In this document: piece after piece, positions 20,867 to 31,674 of the stretch
Layout of the letters: the number at the start of each line of letters is the position of its first letter
Position numbering within the stretch: the first letter of the stretch is position 1
NCBI GenBank assembly: GCA_014529385.2
Contig: CM043959.1
Span: 2,540,858 to 2,604,857, forward strand
DNA: 64,000 nt
Origin: Adiantum capillus-veneris
Lineage: Eukaryota > Streptophyta > Polypodiopsida > Polypodiales > Pteridaceae
Reading direction: 5' to 3'
Translations under genes and position numbers: made by a program
The notes under the pieces: model-generated
The model's input: only the letters and a program-made list of their open reading frames with translations
Told to the model about the DNA's origin: nothing
The model's database searches: none

Positions 20867-21849
20867 ATGTCTTCTCAGCATCAAGATATGGAAATAGAGA
20901 ACATGAATGAGTAAAGGTTGCAATGAAGAGAACACTCACTCACAAACAATGAAAGTCGAATGGTGCTACATTAAAGTGTGCCACTATCATGGTTACTTAT
21001 TGTAGGGCCAGCCTATGTGTGGGTGCGGATGCTTGCTATGTTTCAAAACAGAGAGACATTGTGCATGTTTTTGGGAGGTCAAAGATGGAGATATGGACAA
21101 GGAGGTAAAATGGAACTATCAACCTATCTCAAACTCTAGGACTCTACCTGCCATCCATGGGTATAGCCCTCATGATTCTACAAGGCTAGATACTAGACAT
21201 TTGGCTTGATTTTGCGATGCTCACATGCATGGTTGTTGGAATAGTTGCATTAATAAACCAAATGTTATAGCTTGGGAGTACCATGATTTGCAACCTTTTC
21301 CATAAATTGACCCTATCTTGGATGATGAGCAAGGTTTAGATGAAGCCCTGTATAAAGGACATCATGAGATGTTGAGAAATGCAGTCAAGTTGGTGAAAAT
21401 TTTGATGTGCATCTAGATTTTGCAACTGATACAAAATCAATCAACTTCTATCTTTTCAAGTCTATTGCAAAGAAGCAAGAGGATCAAGATAATTACATGG
21501 ATGAATAGTAGAATAACATTTGCAAAGGTTTGTATGTCATCAAGGGATTGTATTGCAAGCAAAGAGATGCATATCCTTTCAATATTCTTACCTGTATGCC
21601 CCATGTTCGTGTGCTATTGCATCTTGTGTGTTGTATAAAGATACCCATGGAGCACATTATGAAAATAAGAAAACTATATTGTATCTCCAAAAACCTATGA
21701 GGCTATGAATAATAACATGCCATTTGAAATGTAACCTTTCCTGAATTTTTGAGTAAGTGGTAAAATTGATTCCTAGAAAAGAGTGTATGGATTGTATGTT
21801 TTCTTCTCTTCCTCATACCCCTTCCTAGTAAGCATGGACAACAAGCAAA
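20867..21849. other. No gene recognised; possible decayed coding stretch 21000-21480
   Basis: A plus-strand frame at 21015-21209 (KWNYQPISNSRTLPAIHGYS) and a later stretch near 21300-21400 (DPILDDEQGLDEALYKGHHE) look protein-like in composition but match nothing I know. They carry stops and frame changes. Confidence 0.3.
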
Positions 21850-22415
21850 CTTACATCATAGTATATGCTAACTAGCACACAATTTGATTTTTTATATGCA
21901 TGTGTATGTTGATTAGCACACATGTATGTTAACTAGCATACAAGTGTGTACTAATAGCATACAAAGCATCAATGGTGGCTAGAATATACACGTATTTTCC
22001 ACACATGTAAGAGGTAATGACTACCATACACTTATTGTGCAAACATTGTGCATGAGTCAGCATATAGGTATATGATAACTAGCATACATATTTATTCTAA
22101 CTAACATAAAATTGTATGCTAATTAGAACACATCAGTGTGCTAGTTAACATACATTAATATACTAATTGGCACACAAGTAAGTGTTTATGGCTAGACTAT
22201 ACGCTTATTTTTCATACATGTAAGAGTTAATGACTATTACACACTTATTGTTTGTAAGCATAGAATTGTATCCTAACGAGAACAAGTGTATGCTAACTAA
22301 CATTTTTGAAAAAATGTTTGCTAAGTAGCATACATGTGTGTGCTACTTGACATACTTTAATATGCTAACTACCACATGGGTATATGCTGACTAGTGTGAT
22401 AACTAGCAAACATTG
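21850..22415. repeat. Hairpin minisatellite, array 3 (diverged)
   Basis: Units of the ATGCTAACTAGCATACA type recur through this stretch with more variation and looser spacing than arrays 1 and 2 (for example TATGCTAACTAGCACACA, TGTTAACTAGCATACAAG). It is not adjacent to element B, so the repeat also exists on its own. Confidence 0.7.
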
Positions 22416-23219
22416 GGGATGAGACCAAAAAAAACCATGTATGCATTATCTACATTATGAAAACTTAAACCATAGTTGTGGGTGCTATGAGTATCTTGTA
22501 TGATTCACTTGAGGAAGTGTACCAAGCCTTATGGCGAAGAAAATATGTGAATTTTCTAGATATAAATTTTAAAAAAACTAAATTTTCACCACAAGGAATG
22601 CATGCAATTAAATTCTTTGCATGATGATTGCAAGAATCACAAAGTGATGTTAATTTACGTGTAGTTTTTCAAGCACATCTAGATGCTAATATCTTTTGCA
22701 TGACAAGTGCAATCTATGGAAGCCCATACAAATGCATAGGATGCAATCTCTGATTTGCTAAGGACTTACCAAAGAGAAGGAGAGAGATCTCTTGAGAGTC
22801 CTTTGAATCAAATAGGAGGAGAATTCTATCACCTCATAGACATACCTCTCACACAAAGATAAGCCTCTAAGTCACCAAAAAGGAGAAACCCAACACCTCC
22901 TAGATGAAACTCTCCTTCATCACAAAGGAAGAACCATCACACAACCTACTTTGATAGAAGAGTATGAAGCTCATTTTAGTCTAGATTTGAGGCCAATGAT
23001 GTCAAGAGCATAGAGCCCTCATATAATGAGGTAGCTCCTCAAAAAAGTTTGTAAAATGCCCTTCAATGTGTGAGATAAACCACAAACAACCAAGTCCTAG
23101 TCCAAGTTTTCTTAAGAGGAGTGGAGTGGCCATAAAAGATGGACACCACCTCCATTCTCTTCTCCCTCTAATTCATACAAAATATCTTCTCATGAATGAA
23201 ATTGTTAGGTCTCAAAAGG
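22416..23219. other. No gene seen
   Basis: AT-rich sequence; the direct stretch 22780-23050 is purine-rich with AGGAGA motifs but not tandem. No recognisable coding signal before the gag-like remnant. Confidence 0.35.
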
Positions 23220-23640
23220 AAAGAAAAAGAGAGGGCATCGATGTGGTGATCCCTAAGGGAAAAGCATGCCACATGAAAAATTTCATAAAAGGAGGCAAGA
23301 GCGTATTATTGCTCTTTTTGGACAGAAATGATAATTTTGACACGGTATTGACTTTCCTTAAACAATTTGATGCTACATTTGGTGAGAGAATTTGAATGAG
23401 CAATGCCTCCAAAAGAATGCTAAGTAGTGGTGGCCTAGCCTCAAAGCTGAAGGAGCGGCATCAAGGAACTAGAAGGAGTGTGGAGATTCTACCATGAAGC
23501 AATTCCTTATAGAGTAATCAAAAGATTATTTTCTCACTATTTGGGAGAAGTCTCAAATTTGAAAGAGGAAAACTATTCAAGAGGAGAACAAATTTGTGAG
23601 TATGTATCAATGCACAGAGGCCAAATACCAAAACAAAAAT
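23220..23640 (+). pseudogene. gag-like remnant
   Basis: The frame ends with FLDRNDNFDTVLTFLKQFDATF at about 23320-23390. After frameshifts, other frames read WPSLKAEGAASRNWKECG, TMKQFL and DYFLTIWEKSQ to about 23600. This order (a D-D-A-L-T-F-x-x-Q-F start, then W-W-x-S-L, then R-x-W-K and K-Q-F-L) is how I know a class of plant retroelement gag proteins. There is no intact frame and no neighbouring pol. The assignment rests on pattern memory only. Confidence 0.4.
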
Positions 23641-23660
23641 CATCCATCACATTATGATTA

Positions 23661-24174
23661 ATTAGGTGTTTAAGAACCCATGATAGTTAGGAGAAGCTCA
23701 AAAAATTAATCTAGCTCATTACTTTAGAAAAATACCCTGTTTTTTGAGCAATTTAAAAAGGGGAAATTAGTAAATGGACTTCAAATACTGTGATATATTT
23801 ATCAGTAGTTCATTAGGTGTTTAAGAACCCATGATAATTAGGAGAAGCTCAGAAAATTAATCTAGCTAATTACTTTAGTAGAAATACCCTGTTGTTTGAG
23901 CAATTTAAATAGGGGAAATTATTAAATGGATTTCAAATGTTGTGATATATTTATCAGTGGTTAATTAGCTATTGAAGAACCTGTGATAATTAGAAAAAGC
24001 TCAAAAATTTAACCTAGCTAATTACTTTAGAAGAAATACCTTGTTTTTTGAGCAGTTTAAATAGGGGAAATTAGTAAATGGATTTCAAATGCTATGATAT
24101 ATTTATTAGTGGTTAATTAGGTGTTTAAAAATACATGATAATTAGGAGAATCTCAAAAAATTAATCTAGCTATA
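23661..24174. repeat. Tandem array, 151-152 bp period, 3.4 copies
   Basis: Units begin at 23661, 23812, 23964 and 24116 with ATTAGGTGTTTAAGAACC-like sequence and contain AGGAGAAGCTCA, TACCCTGTTTTTTGAGCAAT, GGGGAAATTA and GTGATATATTTATCAGTGG. Copies differ at roughly a tenth of sites. The period is nucleosome-satellite-sized. Confidence 0.9.
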
Positions 24175-24354
24175 AATTGTACCTGTTGCACTTCTTTTCT
24201 TCCTTCTTTGCAATGTCTCTTTGTCACCTTCCATCACATGCTTTGCCTCCATTACATATCCACGTTTATGTGAAATTGTACTGTGAAATTGTACCTGTTG
24301 CACTTCTTTTCTTCCTCCTTTGCAATGTCTCTTTGTCACCTTCCATCACATGCT
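24175..24354. repeat. 68-bp direct duplication spaced 112 bp
   Basis: AATTGTACCTGTTGCACTTC through CCATCACATGCT occurs at 24175-24242 and again at 24287-24354, almost identical. It begins where the 151-bp array ends. Confidence 0.85.
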
Positions 24355-24822
24355 CCTCATACAAGGGACTTCAAACAACCAAGCCTTTCAATGTTACTCT
24401 CTTGATTATTGTCAACCATGTTAACAAAATTTATTTATGTACTTAATGTATACTTTGGCAATTCAAAACCCTTAGTTGCCACTCCTCTTAGCCTTTGAAA
24501 ATCGGCTCTTAAGTATCTACACCCATGGCTCGAAGTGGTTAATTATAGAGAGTAGGGGAGTAGGTCTAACATAGTAGAGTTGCTGAGGGCTAGCTCCTTT
24601 CGGATTTCTTATGGCTCAATAATGGTAAATCCGTAGGCAAGTCTAAAAAGACTCCATTATTAAGTCCAAAGCTCCCGAGGTGTGCACCATATCCCACATA
24701 GTGGGCTCAACAAATCCGATAATAGATCCTAGTTCCACTTACCCTATTATAATTAACAACATCAACCATTTATAGGCTACTTAAGTACCTCTCTTCTTAA
24801 GCACGAAAAGAGGAACCAAATT
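24355..24822. other. No gene seen; leader-like sequence
   Basis: Non-coding sequence to the left of a minus-strand initiator-Met-type primer site. If that site is real, this would be the leader of a minus-strand element. Confidence 0.3.
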
Positions 24823-24833
24823 CTCTGATACCA
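24823..24833 (-). promoter_or_regulatory. Initiator-Met tRNA primer binding site (copia-like)
   Basis: CTCTGATACCA on the plus strand is TGGTATCAGAG on the minus strand, the exact primer site used by most plant Ty1/copia elements, one base from TGTAATGGAATTGG (24835), which would be the LTR end. The LTR would be cut short, because Ty3-type gag follows at 25077-24889. Confidence 0.5.
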
Positions 24834-24888
24834 ATGTAATGGAATTGGACTATTAACTTGAGAGTAGCAGAAATTAATGAGAATACTT

Positions 24889-25110
24889 TTAAGTTGCACA
24901 ATCCCTAACAAACTCACCTTTTTTCTGTTCGAAGCTATAGATTGGAGCTGCTGTATTGTGTTTTATCCCCGTTTTGAAACAAGCAACTACAAATCCTTGA
25001 GCTAATGTATTCAAGTCCATGATTGACCTTGGTGGAATGTGTTGGAACCATGTCAATGCTTTTCCTTCTAATGTCATTCCAAACTCCTCTAATTAAGTAT
25101 GGAAATCAAA
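24889..25110 (-). pseudogene. gag core fragment of the element A type
   Basis: Reads GMTLEGKALTWFQHIPPRSI then DLNTLAQGFVVACFKTGIKH and KKGEFVRDC, nearly the same as the element A gag at 1136-1378. Only the centre of the domain is present; both flanks are unrelated. It sits just right of a copia-type primer site in the same orientation, so the locus is a junction of two elements. Confidence 0.7.
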
Positions 25111-25121
25111 TATGCATTCAT

Positions 25122-25303
25122 AGGGCCCATACAAGAAGACTTGGAAGCAAAAGGTTCCCTAGCCTAGTGTGGACCTTCCAAACCGAATTCCTTGGTGCAT
25201 GAGCGTGAAGCATAGTCCAAATTCATATCAAACATGTTGAGAAGGTCAAATTTGCCTTTTGAAGCATGTCATTCCAAGCTACAGGTAAAAAGTTATGGTC
25301 AAA
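25122..25303 (+). repeat. Long inverted repeat, left copy
   Basis: The 180 bp from AGGGCCCATACAAGAAGACT to AAAAAGTTATGGTCAAAG occurs in inverted orientation at 39137-39318 with only a few differences. It looks like the end part of one element family in two orientations. Confidence 0.85.
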
Positions 25304-26001
25304 GACACACAAAGAGTTCAAAGAACACAAATTTTCTCAAAATTTTCTTGGGGTGCCACTATAAAGCGCGACTATGGTGGAACAAGTGAGGAAAAGTTTT
25401 TGCAAAGAGAAACCTTCTCTTAAGGATTTTTGGGATTGACATATGAGGGTTGAGTATCTTACAAAAAATTTAATGATTTACCTAAGTGGGATAAACAATA
25501 TGTTTCAAGTATTCAAAGTGAATTGCAGGGATGTGATGTGCTTGAACCAAATGATGTGATTTCAAGAATCTTCAAAGAGATTCTTATGTTGACACTATGT
25601 CAGAGCTTGAGGATATCAAACAAATTAAGCCAGCCAGTTGCCAGTAATGCAAGCATATATGTGTGCGCACTAAAGTAATTCAAAGCCAATCGGAGGGGAC
25701 TTAGCTAACTTCCTTATAGAGAATTCATGTCCTTCTGAGTAAATGCAAGTGCTACCACCGAGATAGTTCTGGATGAGATAATGATGCTTAATGTGTGTAA
25801 CAACCACCTTATTGATAGTATTAAGCATGTGAGTGTCCATGCATGCCTTGGACCAATATGATGAAGATGTGTGTTATGTTGTCAAGTTAAAGGTGGGTGT
25901 GTCTACTAGCAGACTTGAGGGGGAATTCAAAGCATCATATATTCAGAGGGCCATTAGTTTGTATAATTATCCATCCATTATTTGTTACCAAGATAATGTG
26001 T

Positions 26002-26002
<1 letters not shown>
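25304..26002. other. No gene seen
   Basis: No recognised domain on either strand; short frames only. Confidence 0.35.
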
Positions 26003-26040
<38 letters not shown>

Positions 26041-26297
26041 ATGGGTCATTATTTTCCAAACTGAACAGGTTATGTATAAAGTATACCGATGCATTCAAGC
26101 TTTAGCTATAGCCGGCCAAGGTTTAACAAAGACATTGCCATCTAGATAGCGAGAGCGAGATTACCAAAGAGGGAAGAAGTCAGCCAAGGGTTAATGAAGG
26201 AATTGTCAGCTAGATAAGTGTGTGTGTGCGCGCGCGTGTGTCTGTGTGTGTGCACTACATTTATATATACAAAATTATAAATATATATACGTACACA

Positions 26298-26343
<46 letters not shown>
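26003..26343. repeat. (TG)n microsatellites
   Basis: Perfect TG at 26003-26039, a mixed TG/CG block at about 26217-26252, an AT-rich spacer with ATATAT, and perfect TG at 26301-26343. Alternating purine-pyrimidine, so Z-DNA-prone. Frames across it are low-complexity. Confidence 0.9.
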
Positions 26344-26345
<2 letters not shown>

Positions 26346-26851
26346 AATCATGGGAAAGATGAAGGTGCAATCTATCCCCCTCTTGAAATTTCCAAAGTAT
26401 CTTTCGCTTGCTCTCAAACTTGAAAAGTCCGATGCTTCATTACTACTACGATCTTCTCTAATTGTGATTGTGCTTGCATGGCAAGCTCAAGGTCTTTCAT
26501 CGCTATGTGCATCTCCCTTACTACAAGTCTCATTGGGGGGACTTGACCCTGGAGTCTATAGAAGAGGCCCCCCTAATACTATTCTTTTAAAAAAATGCTT
26601 CACTAGAGGACTCTTCTTGCTATAGTATGAGTTTGAAATTGTAGAACCCCCCAAGATGTGTAATCACATCCCAAGTGATGAATGCACAAGTATTCTTTGT
26701 TTTCCACTAGGAAAACTTGAGCAAAAAGATGTTAAAGCTAGCACAATGAAACTTTCTTCAATCTAGAGGTGAAGTAATCAAAATATATTTGATGACAAAA
26801 TCGGTTATCCACTTTAAGACACATTTTTTCAAGAACCTAATCAATGAGCTC
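26344..26851. other. No gene seen
   Basis: No recognisable coding or repeat signal between the TG tracts and the LINE remnant. Confidence 0.35.
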
Positions 26852-27660
26852 TTAATTTGTAATATCTACCCCAAGAAGATAGCTCAAATATGTGAATACA
26901 TGTCCTTTAGGAAGCCTCTTCTCGTCCCATATCAAAGAGTGAAACTTACCAATAGCTATAACAATCAAAAGGGATTTATAAATATTTAAACTCAAACCAA
27001 TGGAGCAAGAAATATGCAAATATTTTATGTAGTTCATGATGTTTACATTAATTTCTTGTGAAGAAAAGTGTCATCAACAAAGCCTAAGCTAGTGAGTTGA
27101 TTGGATCCTATTCTAATTCTAGTGATGTTTTCCATGCAAGACTGGTTATCTAAGAAACATAAGAGCGTATGTATGGCGACTACAAAGAACAAGGATCTAA
27201 GGTTGTAGCCTTGGCTAATAGACCTTGAGGTATACACTTCCTCTGTTAGCCCACCATTAAAACACAGTCTAGAGTTCAATGGCTTATTTTCCCAACAATT
27301 ATATATACAATTAGCTACCCTCTCACCAGACCCATTTTTAGGTTTCTAGTTTTAAATAACAAGTTTTAAACAAAGGCCCAATTTATTGTGTCAAAATCCT
27401 TTGCAAAATCTAGTTGTAGAAGCACTAGACCTTGTTTTGTTTTCTTGATATGATCTATAATCATCTAAATGGCCATGATGTTTTGTAATATCAAATTATC
27501 ATACATGAATTGAGATTGAAGAGGTTGAATAATCTTAGTCAGTGTTCGTCTTCAAGGCTTTCAACCACATTTCTGGCAAGGAGATTATACAAGATTCCCA
27601 TCATTATGATGAGCCTCCAATCCTTGAGAGAAGTAGGAAATATTCCTTTAATATAAGGTT
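26852..27660 (-). pseudogene. LINE (non-LTR retrotransposon) reverse transcriptase fragment
   Basis: Reading leftward from 27660: FPTSLKDWRLIIMMGILYNL, then LVLLQLDFAKDFDTINWAFV (motif A with its Asp), then SRLCFNGGLTEEVYTSRSIS followed by QGYNLRSLFFVVAIHTLL, then LTSLGFVDDTFL, the F-x-D-D active site, and finally WDEKRLPKGHVFTYLSYLLG of the region after RT. This order is characteristic of plant L1-type LINE RTs, which nick and copy into chromosomal DNA. Several frameshifts and stops break it between 27280 and 27600. No endonuclease domain or poly(A) end was found, so it is an internal fragment. Confidence 0.8.
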
Positions 27661-27680
27661 AATCACTGGTTGTTTGACAT

Positions 27681-27681
<1 letters not shown>

Positions 27682-27713
<32 letters not shown>
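27682..27713. repeat. (CT)n microsatellite
   Basis: About 32 bp of perfect CT followed by a C run. Confidence 0.95.
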
Positions 27714-27715
<2 letters not shown>

Positions 27716-27842
27716 CCTCCACATGGAGGCAAAAGAAAGTGGAGGAATTCAACTTCATCATGCACTAGCATTCATAGTGCTACACTTGCTAGTGAAATCA
27801 TGCATTGTTGGCAAGTACTACTTTGGTCAATATACCTCATAT

Positions 27843-28194
<352 letters not shown>

Positions 28195-29010
28195 TGGTCT
28201 TAGAGCCTCCTTTGTGGTAACTTGATGGACCCTCCTATTGCCTCCACCAAGCTTCAAGGACCTGTAATAAAGGTAGTGTTCGTGCTTCTCCCACCCTTAC
28301 CAACCCATGATGGCTGTGTGAGAACCTATGGGGAGCTCGCTTGTGTTCTCGGACCTCAGCAATCACCAAGCCTCTTATCTTGATTTGATCTTAGGATAGT
28401 GCCATGAATTATTTGCCAAAAAGGACACAATGAAGCATGAAAGCCTATGAAAATGTGGCATTGAAGCCCATGAAAGCATCAAAAATGATGCTCAAAGTGT
28501 CAACATGGACCCCAAAATTGTGGAAACCTCTGCAGAGTTATGATAATGGAGCTTCTATTTCTATTCAACCATTGAAATTCAACATGAAACTCTATCTTTG
28601 ATATCCTTATCCTTAAATCCATTTGCAACTTTTATTAATCACGTCCCAGAAGCATTCTTGTCACCTACCCTCAATCTTCATTAGCAACTTCATCCTTCAA
28701 GCACCCTTCTCTCCTTTGGGGGGGGGGGGGGAGGGGGGGGATTAAGCCTATGCAGGTTCAAGCATGGTGCTCAAAGAAAACTATGAAGATGAAGAGTCAA
28801 CCGCCGCAAATGAAGCAATGTGCCCAAATGAAGAAAACAAACAACCGGTTGGGTTCTTCAAGAAGATATTGACTAGCTTCTAGATTGAAAATTGTATCCA
28901 GCTCTTCGCACAATTGCATTCACAACACAAAAAAAGAAAGCACATTATTCTAGGCATATAAACACATGTTTTCAATAAAACACGATTTCCTTTCTTGCTG
29001 CAATTTGGAT
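28195..29010 (+). other. Internal part of a possible non-autonomous copia-like element, no gene
   Basis: About 820 bp between a degenerate initiator-Met primer site (28195) and a polypurine tract (29011). No open frame of note. A G run with one A lies at 28718-28740. Confidence 0.35.
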
Positions 29011-29160
29011 TGAGGGGGAGTGTGGAAGTGCAAGCCCTCTTCCTAAATCTTCACACATATGTATTCTCATGAGAGAATAGAAATCTCTTCATGAGCTTCT
29101 TACCTGGAATGCTCACTTTGTTTGCCTACTAGATTGTAGTATATATCTAACACAGCCATA
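29011..29160 (+). repeat. Polypurine tract and LTR start (copia-like)
   Basis: TTGAGGGGGAG immediately followed by TGTGGAAGTGCAAG at 29021 is the usual polypurine tract/3' LTR junction of plant Ty1/copia elements. The end of the LTR was not found; the limit given is nominal. Confidence 0.5.
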
Positions 29161-30061
29161 ACAAGAGGATTTGGGAAGCTTTTAGTAAATGTGTAGTGAA
29201 GTCCTCTCGCTACATGCAATCACCTATGCTTATGTAGCCATTGGAGGTGATGATGGGTGTTGGCGGTGATGAAAGAGGAGGGGGGTAGACAATTTGGGTA
29301 TCTTTTGGAAGATGGAGGTTTTTATTTGAAGGTATGAGGAAGTAAGTAATAGTAAGTATAAGTAGATTGCAATGTGAGAATGATAAGTGGCCGCCTCATT
29401 AGGAATTAGTGACATGGCAAATACAATGTGTGTCATCTCTGGTATTGCCTAAGATGATTGAGACTTAGGATTAAGCGAGGGATGTTTTGAGGGTGTTCCT
29501 AGCCTTATGTGAGACGATATGTTTACCAATGTGAGCCTAGTTAAGGCTGGTACCAGTAGTCATATGTTTGTGCTCGACCCCCAATATACTAGATTGTGGT
29601 GTGTTAAAGTGAGATCTAGAGAGTGATATGGGCTTTTCTTGGATCACTCCAGAAGCCATCTTATATTAACGTGGAAGACTACATGCCAAGAACCCCTATA
29701 TCTCCTCCCACACTCAGCGGTTGGGCACACAAGATAGTGGTTGGGCACACAACAAACCTCTCCCTTTAAGGAGAAAAGGATGCACATATTTTCATAAGTC
29801 TTTAGTTGGATAAACACAAGACTCTTCCAACGCCTCCTAAGGGGAAAAGGTCTTACAATGGTTTGAACATGAGGATAGGTAATTTTCTTTGAGTGTTAAG
29901 AATTTATCTTTCAAATCTATCAAAATTTTGATTCGGAAGGTTCTTCCATCAATGTGGGTACGCTTACGCAAAGGCAAAATAAGATCACAAAATTTACGTG
30001 TAGGTTTTGGGCAACATGGACAATGAAAATCTCTTACATTCTAGATTCCGGTTCATAGATT
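29161..30061. other. No gene seen
   Basis: LTR tail or unrelated sequence. No recognisable coding signal. Confidence 0.35.
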
Positions 30062-30494
30062 TTGAGGCATTGCAAACTTCTTGAGATTATAAAGAGTAGT
30101 TCAAAAGAACATATTTGTGATGATTGGGTCTCCGACATTCTTTATTACTTTGTCCACAAGAGAGCATCGTTGGAAAAATCTTTTGTAAAAATAACTAATG
30201 TAGTACATGCCTTGGATGAGATAGAGAGTGCTATGTTTGCCGACTTCTACAGATAAATCCTTTGAAAATAGCGAGGTACTACTTGTACATTTATGTACCT
30301 TCTTTAAAGAACATAGCCATTGCCGTTTTGGGTTTCCAAGATATCCAATGCTACAAGCTATGATATTGAGACCACTAAATAAGAGGGAATGTTATAATAG
30401 AAAGTGCAAGGAGAACTTAAAAATGTTAAATACAGAATTACAAACCTGGAAAAGGGCGATCACCCACTACTTATGGAAGACGATAGCTACCTAG
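30062..30494 (+). pseudogene. Unrecognised decayed reading frame
   Basis: Two frames, 30062-30256 and 30228-30494, have protein-like composition (KSSSKEHICDDWVSDILYYF; then CRFGFPRYPMLQAMILRPLN). The second reads into CYNRKCKENLKMLNTELQTW. I do not recognise the family. The overlap of frames suggests one frameshifted gene or element ORF. It lies 0.6 kb left of element C and on the opposite strand to the frame C interrupts. Confidence 0.3.
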
Positions 30495-30950
30495 TAGCTG
30501 GTTAAAAGTTGTCTGAGAAGCAACTATAGCCAAGTTTGGGTCTGTAATATTTTCTTGCAAGCTATTAAATAGCTACTTCTTGCTGCTAACTAGGAAGAGT
30601 GGCCACATAATGATTGAGTGTGTATATCTACACACTAATCAATAGCTATTGTACATCTATGAAAGTCAATAGCTACCTCATAGCCGGTCAAAAGCTTTGG
30701 GAGCAGCAGATATGTAATAGCTAGTTACAAGTTATTAGAGAGATATTTAATGCTAATAGCTAGGAATACTGGCCACTAGTGAATGAGAAAGTATTTACTC
30801 ACACAATCAACAACTATTCTGGAGATATTTAACAAGAGCCAGGTAGCAATTACTAGCTAGTAGCTCTCTCTAAACCTAGCACATAGCTATCACCCACTAG
30901 CTATGGAAGCCAATGGCAAACTAATAGCTGGTTAAAAGTTGTACCTAATT
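30461..30950. repeat. Degenerate repeats rich in TAGCTA/TAGCTGG
   Basis: Three related stretches, near 30461-30516, 30650-30701 and 30890-30945, share CACCCACTAxxTATGGAAG, an AATAGCTAC/CTAATAGC box and TAGCTGGTTAAAAGTTGT. Spacing is about 190 and 240 bp. TAGCTA palindromes are scattered between them. Confidence 0.6.
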
Positions 30951-30959
30951 GTTGTTTAA

Positions 30960-31119
30960 AAGCTTGGTGATAAGGCCACAAGCGTGGCTAATTCTTCTTG
31001 TGCTTCTCATAACTATTTCAACAAAGTATCTACCTTTGACTAAACATGCACTTCCACTTGTGCTTCGTGCATTTCTTTAGAGATCTACCCTATTTCACTC
31101 TCAATCTACCTAACTTCAG
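30960..31119 (-). pseudogene. Downstream part of the reading frame interrupted by element C
   Basis: Read leftward from the insertion site in the frame of 52437-52058, this gives short blocks between stops: ISKEMHEAQVEVHV, SKVDTLLK, EAQEELATLVALSPS. Composition is Glu/Ala/Leu-rich, suggesting a former coiled coil. It joins the right-hand part exactly when one copy of the 5-bp target duplication is removed. Family not recognised. Confidence 0.45.
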
Positions 31120-31124
31120 CTTGT
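31120..31124. repeat. Target-site duplication of element C, left copy (CTTGT)
   Basis: CTTGT directly before the 5' LTR; identical to 52053-52057 directly after the 3' LTR. Confidence 0.9.
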
Positions 31125-31283
31125 TGTTAACCATCGGCGTCCACTTCTAATAGTCATGGGCCGCGCTTGTCGGTCCAATAGGAAAAGGGTAAGAGTGATC
31201 GCCGATGAGAGGCACACTCTAACTAGAACATTCAAGGGTTAGTTGGCTAAGCATGGGCGCCCAAGTGTGAATGGGTGAGCTCA

Positions 31284-31290
31284 TATAAAA
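31284..31290 (+). promoter_or_regulatory. TATA box of the element C 5' LTR
   Basis: TCATATAAAAGTCACC, conserved in the 3' LTR at 51692-51698. Confidence 0.6.
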
Positions 31291-31378
31291 GTCACCTAAA
31301 GTTAAAAATCACTCATTCTCTCATTTGTGCAATTGAAGAGGGCTCTTGCTCCATCTCCATCTTCTTCTTCATCTCCTT

Positions 31379-31381
<3 letters not shown>

Positions 31382-31455
<74 letters not shown>
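31382..31455. repeat. (TG)n-(GA)n compound microsatellite in the 5' LTR of element C
   Basis: TG about 54 bp, then GA about 19 bp. The matching site in the 3' LTR has about 27 bp TG and 34 bp GA. Confidence 0.95.
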
Positions 31456-31656
31456 CATTGCGACGGCACGACCGTAGCTCCCTCTTCTTTGCGGTGAGGA
31501 ATCCTCTACGAAGGCGGCATAGGGTGGTGAGTAACACATCCTTGCTCTCTTGAGCTTGCTAGATTAATTTGGTTATGTGCTTGCAGCCATTTGTGTCTCG
31601 TACACAGTGTACGGTAAGTCCCTTGCTTTGACACGTGCGATAGATGCACACATCTT

Positions 31657-31674
31657 TGGCGTCGCTACCGGGGA
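31657..31674 (+). promoter_or_regulatory. tRNA-Asp-type primer binding site (element C)
   Basis: TGGCGTCGCTACCGGGGA compared with TGGCGCCGTTGCCGGGGA, the complement of plant tRNA-Asp: 15 of 18 bases match. It lies four bases after the LTR end. Confidence 0.85.

Larger units (their letters stand above)
31125..31652 (+). repeat. 5' LTR of element C
   Basis: Aligned over its whole length with 51533-52052. TATA box TATAAAA at 31284-31290 after GAGCTCA. A (TG)n block followed directly by (GA)n lies at 31382-31455. Ends ...GATGCACACA before TCTT and the primer site. Confidence 0.9.
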
